A DNA stretch of 64,000 nt from NCBI GenBank assembly GCA_902600205.1, contig CACKIN010000002.1, forward strand, positions 62,001-126,000, written 5' to 3'. This document shows positions 24,947 through 33,466 of the stretch, one piece after another. The DNA is from an uncultured Pelagibacteraceae bacterium. Lineage in GTDB: Bacteria; Pseudomonadota; Alphaproteobacteria; Pelagibacterales; Pelagibacteraceae. Numbering within the stretch: the first letter of the stretch is position 1; every line of letters begins with the position of its first letter. The notes under the pieces were generated by a model. The model made no database searches and was not told the origin of the DNA. It was given only the letters and a program-made list of their open reading frames with translations. Both the position numbers and the translations under genes were made by a program.

Positions 24947-26017
24947 TTAAACATCATCAGTAAATTTTTTAAGGATAATAGGAAGAAAGGCTACAATAAT
25001 TAATATTCTTAAAAAGTGATGATAACTAACAAAAATTGGATCAATATTATAAGCTACACTTATAACAACCATTTCATGTATGCCTCCTGGTGCAAAACTT
25101 AAAAATGTAGGAATGAAATCAAAGTCAAGAAATTGTAAGAAATAAGCCGTTACCATTGCAACAATTACAAGTATAGAACTCACCATAACCCCATGAAATA
25201 TATAAAAAAATAACTCTTTTAGTTTTAAACCATTTAATCTACTGCCGAGTGCTGTTCCTAAAAAAATGAAAGCAATATTTATTATAAAATCAGGAAATCT
25301 AGCATTCACAATTTCAAAAGTATAAAATAATCCCGACAAAGCCATCGCTCCAACAAGAATTGGAGATGGAATTTTTAGTTTTTTTAAAAATATTGAAAAT
25401 AAATAACAAATTAAAATTAAAAAAATAATTTCAAAACAATATCTTAAATCATAGATATTATCGTAATTATATCCTTCTATCTCTGAAAAACCCAAATTAC
25501 TAATAAATAGAATTGGCACAAAACTAACAATAAAAATTACTCTTGTTGCTTGAGGTATTAATACTTGCTTATGATTATCTTTTTTACCATATTCTAAAAG
25601 TGCTGCTGCAATTGGAACAAATGCACCTGGTAGAGCTGCTAAAGTAGCAATAAATTTATCAAATTTACAAACTTTAACAAAATATAAACCAGCCAATATT
25701 GTACTTACAATTGTACATATCAACATTGCTACGGATGAGAATACCCACAAATGTATTTTGTATAATAAAGATACATTTAGTGTCCCTCCAAGAATTATTC
25801 CAACCATTAAAAAAATAGGATTTAATAATTTTGTGGGAAACGTTATTTCAAATTTTGTAAAAGCTACGCAAAGGTTTAAACCAAGAGAACCTAATAACCA
25901 TGGCAAAGGCAGTCCAATTATAGTCCCAATATATCCACCAAGAATACCAATAGTTAGAGCTTTATAGCTGGCGCCCAAATCTTTAAAAAAATTTTGAAAT
26001 GATAAAGTATTTAACAT
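24947..26017 (-). CDS. AbrB-family membrane protein (AmoA-like duplication)
   Basis: A 356-residue membrane protein with about ten helices and two similar halves, each with a GxxLPWLLGSLG / PSPILVGAMALSG-like segment. It matches the Pfam family misleadingly called AbrB or putative ammonia monooxygenase. It has no DNA-binding domain and is not a transcription factor. GGIHEMVVISVAYNIDP near the end is typical. Its function is unknown; it may transport an anion. It is divergent from the TTT transporter. Confidence 0.82.
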   Translation of the reverse strand: MLNTLSFQNFFKDLGASYKALTIGILGGYIGTIIGLPLPWLLGSLGLNLCVAFTKFEITFPTKLLNPIFLMVGIILGGTLNVSLLYKIHLWVFSSVAMLICTIVSTILAGLYFVKVCKFDKFIATLAALPGAFVPIAAALLEYGKKDNHKQVLIPQATRVIFIVSFVPILFISNLGFSEIEGYNYDNIYDLRYCFEIIFLILICYLFSIFLKKLKIPSPILVGAMALSGLFYTFEIVNARFPDFIINIAFIFLGTALGSRLNGLKLKELFFYIFHGVMVSSILVIVAMVTAYFLQFLDFDFIPTFLSFAPGGIHEMVVISVAYNIDPIFVSYHHFLRILIIVAFLPIILKKFTDDV

Positions 26018-26031
26018 TTACGTAATCATTA

Positions 26032-26060
26032 TTGACACTAAATATAAATCTATGTTTAAT
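26032..26060 (+). promoter_or_regulatory. sigma70 promoter TTGACA-17-TTTAAT for the TTT operon
   Basis: A consensus -35 TTGACA (26032-26037) and TTTAAT (26055-26060) are spaced by 17 bp. The start would be about 26067, giving a leader of roughly 28 bases that contains GAGAGGA before the tctC ATG at 26095. Confidence 0.65.
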
Positions 26061-26094
26061 ATCAGGTATTATAATTATAATAAGAGAGGAAATA

Positions 26095-27075
26095 ATGAAA
26101 CTAATTAAATCTTTAATTACAGTTTTATTCTCAACTTTACTTTTAATTTCAGCAACAACTTCAAGCTCAGTAGCAATGGATAAATTGCATTTTGTAATTG
26201 GTGGTGGTGCTGGAGGTGGTTGGGATGGAACTGCTAGAGGTACAGGAGAAGCTTTAACAAAAGCTGGAATGTTAAAAAGTGCATCATTTGAAAATATGTC
26301 AGGTGGTGGAGGTGGAAAAGCTTTAGCTTATATGATTAACACAAAACCCGCTAATACAATTCTAGTTCAATCAACACCATTGGTCTTAAGATCAATCACA
26401 AGACATAAAGGTTATGTAAAAGGTAATGGTACTTTATCTTATAAAGACGTTGTGCCAATTGCTGGAGTTATTGGTGATTATGGAGCTATTGCAGTAGCAA
26501 AAAGTTCAACTTTTAAAAACTTTAAAGATGTAGTTGATGCTTACAACAAAGATCCAAATTCAGTTAAGATGGCTGGTGGTTCTGTCAGAGGAAGCATGGA
26601 CCATTTAATTGGTGCTTTAGCTTTTCAAGCAGCAGGAGCTGATCCAAATGCAGTTGCATATATACCATACGATGCTGGAGGAAAAGCATTAGCTGGACTT
26701 TTATCTGGGGAGACTCAAATTATATCAACAGGCCTAGGTGAATTGATGGGTGCAAGAGACCAAGTAAGAATTATTGGTATTACTGCTCCATCAAGAGTAT
26801 CTGATGCTCCAGATGCACCAACATTAAAAGAACAAGGATATGATGTACAATTCGTTAACTGGAGAGGTTTTTTTGGACCTCCAGGAATGAGCAATTCTGA
26901 TAAATCAAAAATTGCTAAAATGTTAGGCGACGTACAAAAAACTCCAGAATGGGAAACTGTAAGAGCAAGAAATGCATGGGTAAATATTTATAACCCAGAA
27001 GGAAAGTTTGTTTCTTTCTTAGAAAAACAAACTGAAGAAATGACAGCTCTTATGAAAAAACTAGGAGTAATTTAA
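26095..27075 (+). CDS. tctC: tripartite tricarboxylate transporter binding protein (TctC/BugT)
   Basis: A 326-residue exported receptor of the TTT family. The start is set at 26095 because GAGAGGA lies just upstream and it yields a proper signal peptide (MKLIKSLITV with a hydrophobic core, then A-M). The upstream in-frame extension would run through the promoter. The mature N-terminus LHFVIGGGAGGGWDGTARGTGEAL is the ligand-binding glycine loop of Bug/TctC proteins, and YIPYDAGGKALAGLLSGETQ is also characteristic. The ligand is unknown; TTT receptors bind tricarboxylates and many other carboxylates. A terminator-like hairpin separates it from tctB. Confidence 0.93.
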   Translation: MKLIKSLITVLFSTLLLISATTSSSVAMDKLHFVIGGGAGGGWDGTARGTGEALTKAGMLKSASFENMSGGGGGKALAYMINTKPANTILVQSTPLVLRSITRHKGYVKGNGTLSYKDVVPIAGVIGDYGAIAVAKSSTFKNFKDVVDAYNKDPNSVKMAGGSVRGSMDHLIGALAFQAAGADPNAVAYIPYDAGGKALAGLLSGETQIISTGLGELMGARDQVRIIGITAPSRVSDAPDAPTLKEQGYDVQFVNWRGFFGPPGMSNSDKSKIAKMLGDVQKTPEWETVRARNAWVNIYNPEGKFVSFLEKQTEEMTALMKKLGVI

Positions 27076-27095
27076 TCTTTAAGATTATTTAAAAT

Positions 27096-27143
27096 AGAGC
27101 AGTGAATATAAATACAACAAAAATTATATCACTGCTCTTTTTT
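27096..27143 (+). terminator. terminator/attenuator hairpin overlapping the tctB start
   Basis: AGAGCAGTGA (27096-27105) and TCACTGCTCT (27129-27138) are perfect 10-base complements with a 23-base loop, followed by six T and, after one A, six more T. The 5' arm contains the tctB GTG start (27102-27104). The T-tract lies in its first membrane-helix codons. The element could end most transcripts after tctC and also mask the tctB start. Confidence 0.65.
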
Positions 27144-27572
27144 ATTTTTTCAGCATTTTATTTATATACTGCTTACCAAATTCAGGTTTTTGCATTTGAT
27201 GAAAATGCACCATTTAATGCTAGAACATTTCCAATTTATTTGGGTTATACAGGATTATTCATTTCAGGATTAAAAATTATTTTACCCGAACCAAATACTA
27301 TAAAGGTAGATCATAAAAATTTAGAGTACAAAAAAACAGTAATTCTTATTGTAATAGCAATTATATATGGTGCTACAATTTTAAAAGTTGGATATTTTTT
27401 AACTACTTCTTTATTTTTATTTTCATCTTATTATTTTTTAGGTGAGAGAAGGTGGGTCTTAATGTTTTTATTATCTTTTCCTTTCGTTGCAGCATTTATG
27501 TATCTTCTTCATGGTGTTCTTGATATTTATTTAAGAGATCCATTTTTGAAATCGATTGGAGTTATGGGATGA
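27102..27572 (+). CDS. tctB: tripartite tricarboxylate transporter small subunit (TctB)
   Basis: A 156-residue membrane protein with four helices, the size of TctB. It starts with GTG at 27102; no ATG in frame would keep the first helix. The start codon is inside the 5' arm of an inverted repeat. The gene overlaps tctA by four bases (ATGA), so once started, tctB and tctA are coupled. TctB sequences vary widely; identification rests mainly on position and topology. Confidence 0.85.
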   Translation: MNINTTKIISLLFFIFSAFYLYTAYQIQVFAFDENAPFNARTFPIYLGYTGLFISGLKIILPEPNTIKVDHKNLEYKKTVILIVIAIIYGATILKVGYFLTTSLFLFSSYYFLGERRWVLMFLLSFPFVAAFMYLLHGVLDIYLRDPFLKSIGVMG

Positions 27573-29074
27573 TTGAAGGAATTTTAATTGGATTAACCAC
27601 AGCTCTTACACTTCAAAATATTTTAATGGTAATGGTAGGATGTTTTTTTGGAACTATTATTGGGATGTTGCCAGGTCTTGGTCCAATGACTGCGATTGCC
27701 TTAATGATCCCAATTACTTATGGATTTGACCCTGCTACAGGGTTAATTTTAATGGCAGGTGTTTATTATGGCGCTGTATTTGGAGGCTCGACTTCTTCAA
27801 TATTGCTTAACGCTCCAGGTGTACCAGGTACAGTTGCCACTTCTTTTGATGGTTATCCAATGGCACAACAAGGAAAGGCAGGAAAGGCTCTAGCTATTGC
27901 TGCTTGGAGTTCTTTTGCAGGTGGAACATTATCTGCAATTTATCTTTTATTTATGGCACCTAGTTTATCTAAAGTAAGTTTGTCATTTAGATCACCGGAT
28001 TATTTCGCCCTAATGATTTTAGGTTTAACCGCTATTGCTGCTTTTTCTTCTAAAGGTCAATTTTTAAAAGCAATGATGATGGTAGTATTAGGTTTAATGT
28101 TAGCTTCAGTTGGTCAAGATAGCTTGTCAGATATTACAAGATTTACATTCGACAATATGAACTTAACAGATGGAATAAGTTTTGTATTAGTTGTAATGGC
28201 AACATTTGCAATGAGTGAAGCACTTACAATTATATTAAAAAGAAACGATCCAACTAGTGCAGCCAAACAGGTTTCATTAACAGAACTTGGTTCGATTAAA
28301 ATCAATAAAGAAGAAAGAACTAAAATGTATAAAACCATCCCTAGATCATCAATAATTGGATTTTTAATTGGCGTATTGCCAGGTGCTGGAGCAACAATTG
28401 CGTCTTTCTTAGCTTATGGAATGGAAAGAAATGTAGTTAATGACGAAGAAAAAGAAAAATTTGGTAAAGGCAGTGTAAATGGTTTGTCAGCTCCTGAAAC
28501 TGCAAATAATGCAGCGTGTTCAGGTTCATTTGTTCCCATGTTAACGCTAGGTATACCAGGAAGCGGAACTACCGCGGTTATGTTAGGTGCACTATTAGGT
28601 TTTGGAGTTCAACCTGGACCAAGATTGTATATGACAAATCCAGAAATTTTTTGGTCAATAATAATGTCAATGTATATAGGTATGGTTATATTATTAATAT
28701 TAAACCTTCCTCTAATTCCATATATTGCAAGAATTCTTGCTGTTCCAAAAAATTATTTAATACCTTTAATTTTATTTTTCTCAGTTACAGGAATTTATGT
28801 AATGTCTTTCAATAACTTTGATATTTATTTAATGATTGGAATTGCAGTTGTTGCAACATTTCTAAGATTATATGATTTTCCTATGCCACCTTTGATACTT
28901 GCCTTTGTATTAGGAGGATTAATGGAAGAAAACTTGAGAAGATCTTTATTATTAAGCAATGGTTCTTGGGAATTTTTATGGGATAGAGCTTTAACAGCAT
29001 GTATTTTGCTAACTACAATTTTAATTGTAATTTGGCACGTTTATAAAACTATGTTTAAAAAGACTAAAAATTAA
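27569..29074 (+). CDS. tctA: tripartite tricarboxylate transporter large subunit (TctA)
   Basis: A 501-residue protein with about 12 membrane helices. Family signatures are clear: GTIIGMLPGLGPMTAIALM near residue 28, VYYGAVFGGSTSSILLNAPG, GVLPGAGATIASFLAYGMER, and ETANNAACSGSFVPMLTLGIPGSGTTAVMLGAL (quoted here only as a landmark of conserved Gly/Pro loops, residues about 310-342). It forms the channel of the secondary TTT importer. The stop TAA shares TTAA (29071-29074) with the convergent gene. Confidence 0.95.
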   Translation: MIEGILIGLTTALTLQNILMVMVGCFFGTIIGMLPGLGPMTAIALMIPITYGFDPATGLILMAGVYYGAVFGGSTSSILLNAPGVPGTVATSFDGYPMAQQGKAGKALAIAAWSSFAGGTLSAIYLLFMAPSLSKVSLSFRSPDYFALMILGLTAIAAFSSKGQFLKAMMMVVLGLMLASVGQDSLSDITRFTFDNMNLTDGISFVLVVMATFAMSEALTIILKRNDPTSAAKQVSLTELGSIKINKEERTKMYKTIPRSSIIGFLIGVLPGAGATIASFLAYGMERNVVNDEEKEKFGKGSVNGLSAPETANNAACSGSFVPMLTLGIPGSGTTAVMLGALLGFGVQPGPRLYMTNPEIFWSIIMSMYIGMVILLILNLPLIPYIARILAVPKNYLIPLILFFSVTGIYVMSFNNFDIYLMIGIAVVATFLRLYDFPMPPLILAFVLGGLMEENLRRSLLLSNGSWEFLWDRALTACILLTTILIVIWHVYKTMFKKTKN

Positions 29075-29490
29075 GTGATATAAATTTTATCAGATAAACC
29101 GTAACAAAGTATAGCCATCATAATTAAAAAGACTGTTGGCGCTATAATACCTTCATTTGTAACTTTTTCATTAAGACCAGTTTTATCAATTTTAATCGAG
29201 TAGAAATTTGTTCCTAAAACACATGCATGTATAATAAATATTAAATTAAAAAATGCCCAAGTACCTTCAACCCCATTTGGTCTTACAAACATTATATAAA
29301 TAGCCATTATTACCCAACCAAGCATTAGTGCTCCAACAAATCTAACCATTACAGCTGCACTATGATCTATACCAAACTTATCCATAAATTTTTTGGTTCC
29401 AGCAATTGTTTGAAAACAATATGCAGCTATTCCTATAAAATGTGCAAGAAAGATAATTAAGTAAAAAATGTTATTAAACTTCGCAATCAT
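29071..29490 (-). CDS. four-helix membrane protein, unknown
   Basis: A 139-residue membrane protein with about four predicted helices and short charged loops; no family was recognised. It begins 9 bp after the glycosyltransferase gene ends, on the same strand, so they probably share a transcript. Its last bases share a TTAA stop palindrome with tctA. Possible roles cannot be narrowed from sequence. Confidence 0.65.
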   Translation of the reverse strand: MIAKFNNIFYLIIFLAHFIGIAAYCFQTIAGTKKFMDKFGIDHSAAVMVRFVGALMLGWVIMAIYIMFVRPNGVEGTWAFFNLIFIIHACVLGTNFYSIKIDKTGLNEKVTNEGIIAPTVFLIMMAILCYGLSDKIYIT

Positions 29491-29499
29491 ATTTCTATT

Positions 29500-30582
29500 T
29501 TATAAGATTCTCTTATATTTTTCAATTATCTTATCCCATAGAAAGTTTGTAGAATTAATTTTTGCTTCTTTGCCATACTCTAGATATTTATTTTCTTTAA
29601 AAAGATTATCTATACTTGCGTAAATATCTTCTAGTTTGTTACCATCGCATATTAAACCAGTTTTTTCATGAATTATTGCATCTGAAGCTCCTCCATCTTT
29701 GCCTCCAATAGACGGAATACTATATTGGGCAGCCTCAACATAGGCTATCCCAAAACCTTCAACTGATTTTTTATAAATTATGGATGGCATTACAAAAATA
29801 TTTGATTTAGCTAAAAGAGCATTTTTTAAATCCGATGGAATATCTTTTAAAAAAGTTACCTGATTATTAAGATTAAGTTCTATGACTAATTTTTTTAATT
29901 TTTCTTCCTCATCTCCATACCCGATGCATGTATAAATTATATTTGGATAAATTTCTTTTAGGTTTCTAACAGCCATAATTACTTTTTCATGATTTTTTCT
30001 TTTATCAAATCTTGAAACTGTAATTAGTCTATTTTTCTTACCCTTTAATATTTCTTCAGCTTCATCTAAATATTTTTTTGGAACTTCAATTACTGGATCA
30101 ATTCCAGGATTTATAACAACTATTTTTTTTTCATCTACGCCTAAGTCTATAGCTAAGTTTTTTGTATAATTTGAATTAGCAACAACATGATCAACATTAT
30201 TTAAAACTGTTAAAACTTTTTTATTTAATCCAGAGCCTTTAGGGTGATTTATTTCTTTTGAATGAATTAGACAGATTTTCTTTTTAGTTGTTTTGATTAG
30301 TTCTAAACTTTTCCAATGATCAGCAATTATACACTCTACATTTTTATTATTTTCAAGATAATCATTTATCAAATAAGATTTTCGATATTTTCTAATAAGC
30401 TTCATTCCACTAACTCTTTCAATTGAAAATGAAACAGAACTATCAAATTCTTCATGATTTTCGTGATAATCAGCAAATACTTTTATTAAATTAAGTTTTG
30501 CAAGAGATCTTGCCAATCCCCACATGAGATTTTGCATGCCTCCTAACTCTGGTGGAAAAGTTCTAGTAATTAATAAATACAT
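29500..30582 (-). CDS. glycosyltransferase family 4
   Basis: A 360-residue GT-B retaining glycosyltransferase. The N-terminal TRTFPPELGGMQNLMWGLA is the acceptor-domain loop. TVSRFDKRKNHEKVI opens the donor domain. EGFGIAYVEAAQYSIPSIG holds the E-x7-E motif that binds the sugar nucleotide. No membrane segment is seen, so it is cytoplasmic or peripheral. It likely builds an envelope polysaccharide or glycolipid. It lies 6 bp after the redoxin gene in the same direction. Confidence 0.88.
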   Translation of the reverse strand: MYLLITRTFPPELGGMQNLMWGLARSLAKLNLIKVFADYHENHEEFDSSVSFSIERVSGMKLIRKYRKSYLINDYLENNKNVECIIADHWKSLELIKTTKKKICLIHSKEINHPKGSGLNKKVLTVLNNVDHVVANSNYTKNLAIDLGVDEKKIVVINPGIDPVIEVPKKYLDEAEEILKGKKNRLITVSRFDKRKNHEKVIMAVRNLKEIYPNIIYTCIGYGDEEEKLKKLVIELNLNNQVTFLKDIPSDLKNALLAKSNIFVMPSIIYKKSVEGFGIAYVEAAQYSIPSIGGKDGGASDAIIHEKTGLICDGNKLEDIYASIDNLFKENKYLEYGKEAKINSTNFLWDKIIEKYKRIL

Positions 30583-30588
30583 TATTTA

Positions 30589-31137
30589 TTAAAACCACTT
30601 AATACTGCATCCCATACTTGGAAGTTGTTGCTCAGGGCCTTTATTAAATTTAGCTATCATTTTCATGGCTTTTTTAAGTTCACTATCACCAGTGCCAATT
30701 GGCTTTAAATTTTTCATTTCTCTTATTCTACCTCTATATTGAAGTTCAAGATCTTTATTATAACCAAAAAAATCTGGAGTACAGACTGCACCATAAGATT
30801 TTGCTACTTCCTGAGTTTCATCTATCACATATGGAAAATTAAAATTATAAGTTTTTGAAAATTTAATCATATTATCAAATGAGTCTTCCTGATATCTCTT
30901 TGGATCATTTGACATTATTGCTATAGATTTAATTCCGTCATTTTCTAAATCTTTACAGTCATCAACAACATTCTTGATCACCGCCAAAACATAAGGACAG
31001 TGATTACAAATAAACATTATTAATGTTCCATTCTCACCCCTAGCATCATTTAGATTTATAATGTTACCATCTGTTGATTTTAACGAAAAAGATCTAGCTT
31101 TTGCATTAAATTCACATATTGGAGTATTTACTAACAT
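30589..31137 (-). CDS. thioredoxin-family redoxin with CNHC motif
   Basis: A 182-residue cytoplasmic protein of the AhpC/TSA-thioredoxin type. The redox site is Cys44-Asn-His-Cys47 in FICNHCPYVLAV. It is followed by YVIDETQEVAKSYGAVCTPDFF, which carries the cis-proline loop. The CPYVxAV form is typical of a widespread, poorly characterised redoxin group; a thiol reductase or peroxidase role is inferred. There is no signal peptide. Confidence 0.85.
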   Translation of the reverse strand: MLVNTPICEFNAKARSFSLKSTDGNIINLNDARGENGTLIMFICNHCPYVLAVIKNVVDDCKDLENDGIKSIAIMSNDPKRYQEDSFDNMIKFSKTYNFNFPYVIDETQEVAKSYGAVCTPDFFGYNKDLELQYRGRIREMKNLKPIGTGDSELKKAMKMIAKFNKGPEQQLPSMGCSIKWF

Positions 31138-31204
31138 AAAATTGAAATAAATATAAATTAAGACTAAAAATAATTAAATCAATATATTGTTTTAAATACT
31201 TAAT

Positions 31205-32269
31205 ATGAAAAAAAGTCTTTTTTATCTAATATCTTTTATCTTATTTGCAATTTTTTTTATTTTTTTTCAAGAATTCACTTTTAAATATATTTCTAAATAT
31301 TTTGCTGAAAAAAAAACATATGATTTTATTAAAAAATATATCAATGAAACTAATCACGTAAGATCTCATGTTGATTACTCTGTATGTACTGAAAATAATA
31401 AACCTCAGTGTTTATTATTTAATAAGATAGAAAATGAAAAAAAGAAAAATATAGTTTTGATTAATGGCGACTCTTGGGCTCAAACTTTAATACCTATTAA
31501 TAATGAAAAAAAAATATTAACAAAATTTTCTAAAAAAAATAAAATAGAATTTGTATTAGCTGGCACATCTTCATACTCCTTTAGCCCAATGCTTTCTCAA
31601 TTAAGAATATTAAAAAGAGATTGGAATATTGAAAGTGATTTTATTATATCAATATTTGATCAAACAGATATAGGCGACGAAATTTGTAGATATAAAGATC
31701 TTAGGAAAATAAACTCATCTGGCGATATAATTGTGAACAAATTTGGAAAAAAATATTTAAATGAAGTGTATAATTACTCTCACTTTCTCCAAAGACATGC
31801 AATTTTTTATTCAAACGATCTTAAATTTATAAAATTGGCCAAATTGATAAACCTACAAATTAAGAAAAAAGATGTAAGTATATTAAAACTTAAATGTAGT
31901 TTTGATGTAATACAAAATTATTTAATTGAGCCAATATCGGACCAAGATAAAGTCTATATTCAGAATATAATAAATCAATATATAGAAAAAGTTTTTCAAT
32001 CTAAAAGAATTAAGAAACTTTTAATTGTGACTCACCCACATAAACAACATTTTCAGGGTATTTATAAAATAGATATTGGAGATATTATTGAGGAGGTTGT
32101 TATCAATTCTCTTTATTCAGATAGAATAATATTAATTAATTTTACAAAAAATAATTTACTAAATGTAAATGATTTCATCGTTGAAGATCCAGCATCACAT
32201 CTTAAAACAAAAAGTTACCCCAAGTACATAAATCATATATTAAAAATTTTAAATGAACAAATTAAGTAA
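31205..32269 (+). CDS. SGNH-hydrolase-like membrane-anchored protein
   Basis: A 354-residue protein with an N-terminal hydrophobic anchor (about residues 5-24). VLINGDSWAQTLIP near residue 91 matches SGNH block I with the Ser nucleophile. LAGTSSYSFSPM may be block II, and near the end DPASHLKT has the Asp-x-x-His pair of block V. A block III Asn is not obvious. It is a candidate periplasmic esterase or acetyl-transfer partner acting on surface glycans. Another such gene is cut by the left window edge. Confidence 0.65.
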   Translation: MKKSLFYLISFILFAIFFIFFQEFTFKYISKYFAEKKTYDFIKKYINETNHVRSHVDYSVCTENNKPQCLLFNKIENEKKKNIVLINGDSWAQTLIPINNEKKILTKFSKKNKIEFVLAGTSSYSFSPMLSQLRILKRDWNIESDFIISIFDQTDIGDEICRYKDLRKINSSGDIIVNKFGKKYLNEVYNYSHFLQRHAIFYSNDLKFIKLAKLINLQIKKKDVSILKLKCSFDVIQNYLIEPISDQDKVYIQNIINQYIEKVFQSKRIKKLLIVTHPHKQHFQGIYKIDIGDIIEEVVINSLYSDRIILINFTKNNLLNVNDFIVEDPASHLKTKSYPKYINHILKILNEQIK

Positions 32270-32273
32270 TAGT

Positions 32274-32299
32274 AAAATTATCAATTGAGTAATTTTTTT
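32274..32299 (+). terminator. weak AT-rich terminator candidate
   Basis: AAAATTA and TAATTTT form a seven-pair AT-only stem with a nine-base loop, running into a seven-T tract, right after the stop at 32269. The stem has no G-C pair, so stability is low. Confidence 0.35.
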
Positions 32300-32363
32300 A
32301 ATTTTCATTTTTAAGATGCATATTGGTTATTTTCTATTCTCATGATAAAAAGAATTTAAAATT

Positions 32364-32876
32364 ATGTTTTATGATTTAAAATATAAAAAACCAAAAAACC
32401 TCGGCGAAAATTGGGTTGCACCTAACGCTGTTATAATTGGAGACGTAACATTAGAAAAAAACTCTAGTGTCTGGTTTAATGCAACACTAAGGGGTGATAT
32501 AGAAAATATACATATTGGAGAAGGTTCAAATGTACAAGATGGAAGTGTTTTACATACTGATCCAGGTTACCCTTTAAAAATTGGAAAGAACGTAACGATT
32601 GGTCATATGGTTATGCTCCATGGGTGTACAATTGATGACAACTCTTTAATTGGGATTGGAGCAGTTGTTCTTAATAAAGCAAAAATTGGAAAGAATTGTA
32701 TAATTGGCGCTAAATCATTGATAACAGAAAGAAAAGAAATTCCCGATAATTCTTTAGTAATGGGATCACCTGGAAAAATAATAAGGCAGTGTACTGATGA
32801 TGAAATTGATGCAATAAAACAAAACGCAATTAGGTACCAAGAAAATTGGAAAAAATATTCAAAGTCTATTTTTTAA
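32364..32876 (+). CDS. gamma-class carbonic anhydrase family protein
   Basis: A 170-residue left-handed beta-helix protein made of hexapeptide repeats. Zinc-ligand histidines appear in GSVLHTD and in IGHMVMLHGC, the exact gamma-CA/YrdA pattern. The N-terminal WVAPNAVIIGDVTLEKNSSVWF is standard. It may hydrate CO2 or serve another acyl/zinc role, as many YrdA proteins are of uncertain activity. It overlaps the next gene as TAATG. Confidence 0.9.
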   Translation: MFYDLKYKKPKNLGENWVAPNAVIIGDVTLEKNSSVWFNATLRGDIENIHIGEGSNVQDGSVLHTDPGYPLKIGKNVTIGHMVMLHGCTIDDNSLIGIGAVVLNKAKIGKNCIIGAKSLITERKEIPDNSLVMGSPGKIIRQCTDDEIDAIKQNAIRYQENWKKYSKSIF

Positions 32877-33466
32877 TGAAAAAACTTTTTTATAGTTTTG
32901 TAATATTAGTTTTATTAACTCAATTCTCTCAAGCTTTTGAAAGATTTATACCTCTAGAGCTTTTCACAGGTGGAAAAATTAGAAATGATACAGAAATTAA
33001 ATTTACAAAAGCAAATTTGTTATTTGGTGAAAAGAAAAAAAAGAAAATTATAGGTCCTGAAGACTGGCATCATCCAGAAACTGGAGAAAAAATAGAAGTT
33101 TATAAAAGAACAAGAAAAGGGCAAAGTGGTCTCAAAACCCAGCTATTTACCATAACTAACGATGGACAATGCATAGGAAGAATTTGGGATAGTAGACGTG
33201 GTGGAAGAATAATTGAAAATGGATGTAAATTTCCATTGGGAATTTGGAAAGAAGGAGAAACCAGGTCTTTCGAAGGATCTTCTGGAGGGAAACCTAGAAA
33301 AATTGAATTAACAATTTTAAAATTAGGAAAAAAACAAAATAGCAATCTTAAATTTAATTGGAAATTATATAATATGAAAAATGGAAAATTAATGGATGAT
33401 AATGATTATACTTTTTCTCCAGGAAAGGCGATGGTAGACTTAAATGATAAAAAATTATCTAAATGA
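32876..33466 (+). CDS. secreted hypothetical protein, first of a secreted trio
   Basis: A 196-residue protein of unknown family. The start at 32876 is chosen because its ATG overlaps the previous stop (TAATG) and gives a textbook signal peptide (MKKLFYS, hydrophobic core, cleavage after S-Q-A). The frame also opens ten codons earlier. The mature part is basic and beta-rich, with a single Cys pair (GQCIGR and NGCKFP) that may form a disulfide. It overlaps the next gene by ATGA, which ties it to a HExxH protein. Confidence 0.65.
   Translation: MKKLFYSFVILVLLTQFSQAFERFIPLELFTGGKIRNDTEIKFTKANLLFGEKKKKKIIGPEDWHHPETGEKIEVYKRTRKGQSGLKTQLFTITNDGQCIGRIWDSRRGGRIIENGCKFPLGIWKEGETRSFEGSSGGKPRKIELTILKLGKKQNSNLKFNWKLYNMKNGKLMDDNDYTFSPGKAMVDLNDKKLSK

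Noticed and set aside
24947-26017. AbrB name suggesting a transcription regulator
   Set aside because: The protein is a ten-helix membrane protein without a DNA-binding domain; the family name is misleading.
28516-28815. 99-codon plus-strand open frame in another phase
   Set aside because: Inside tctA, which has strong family motifs in its own frame.
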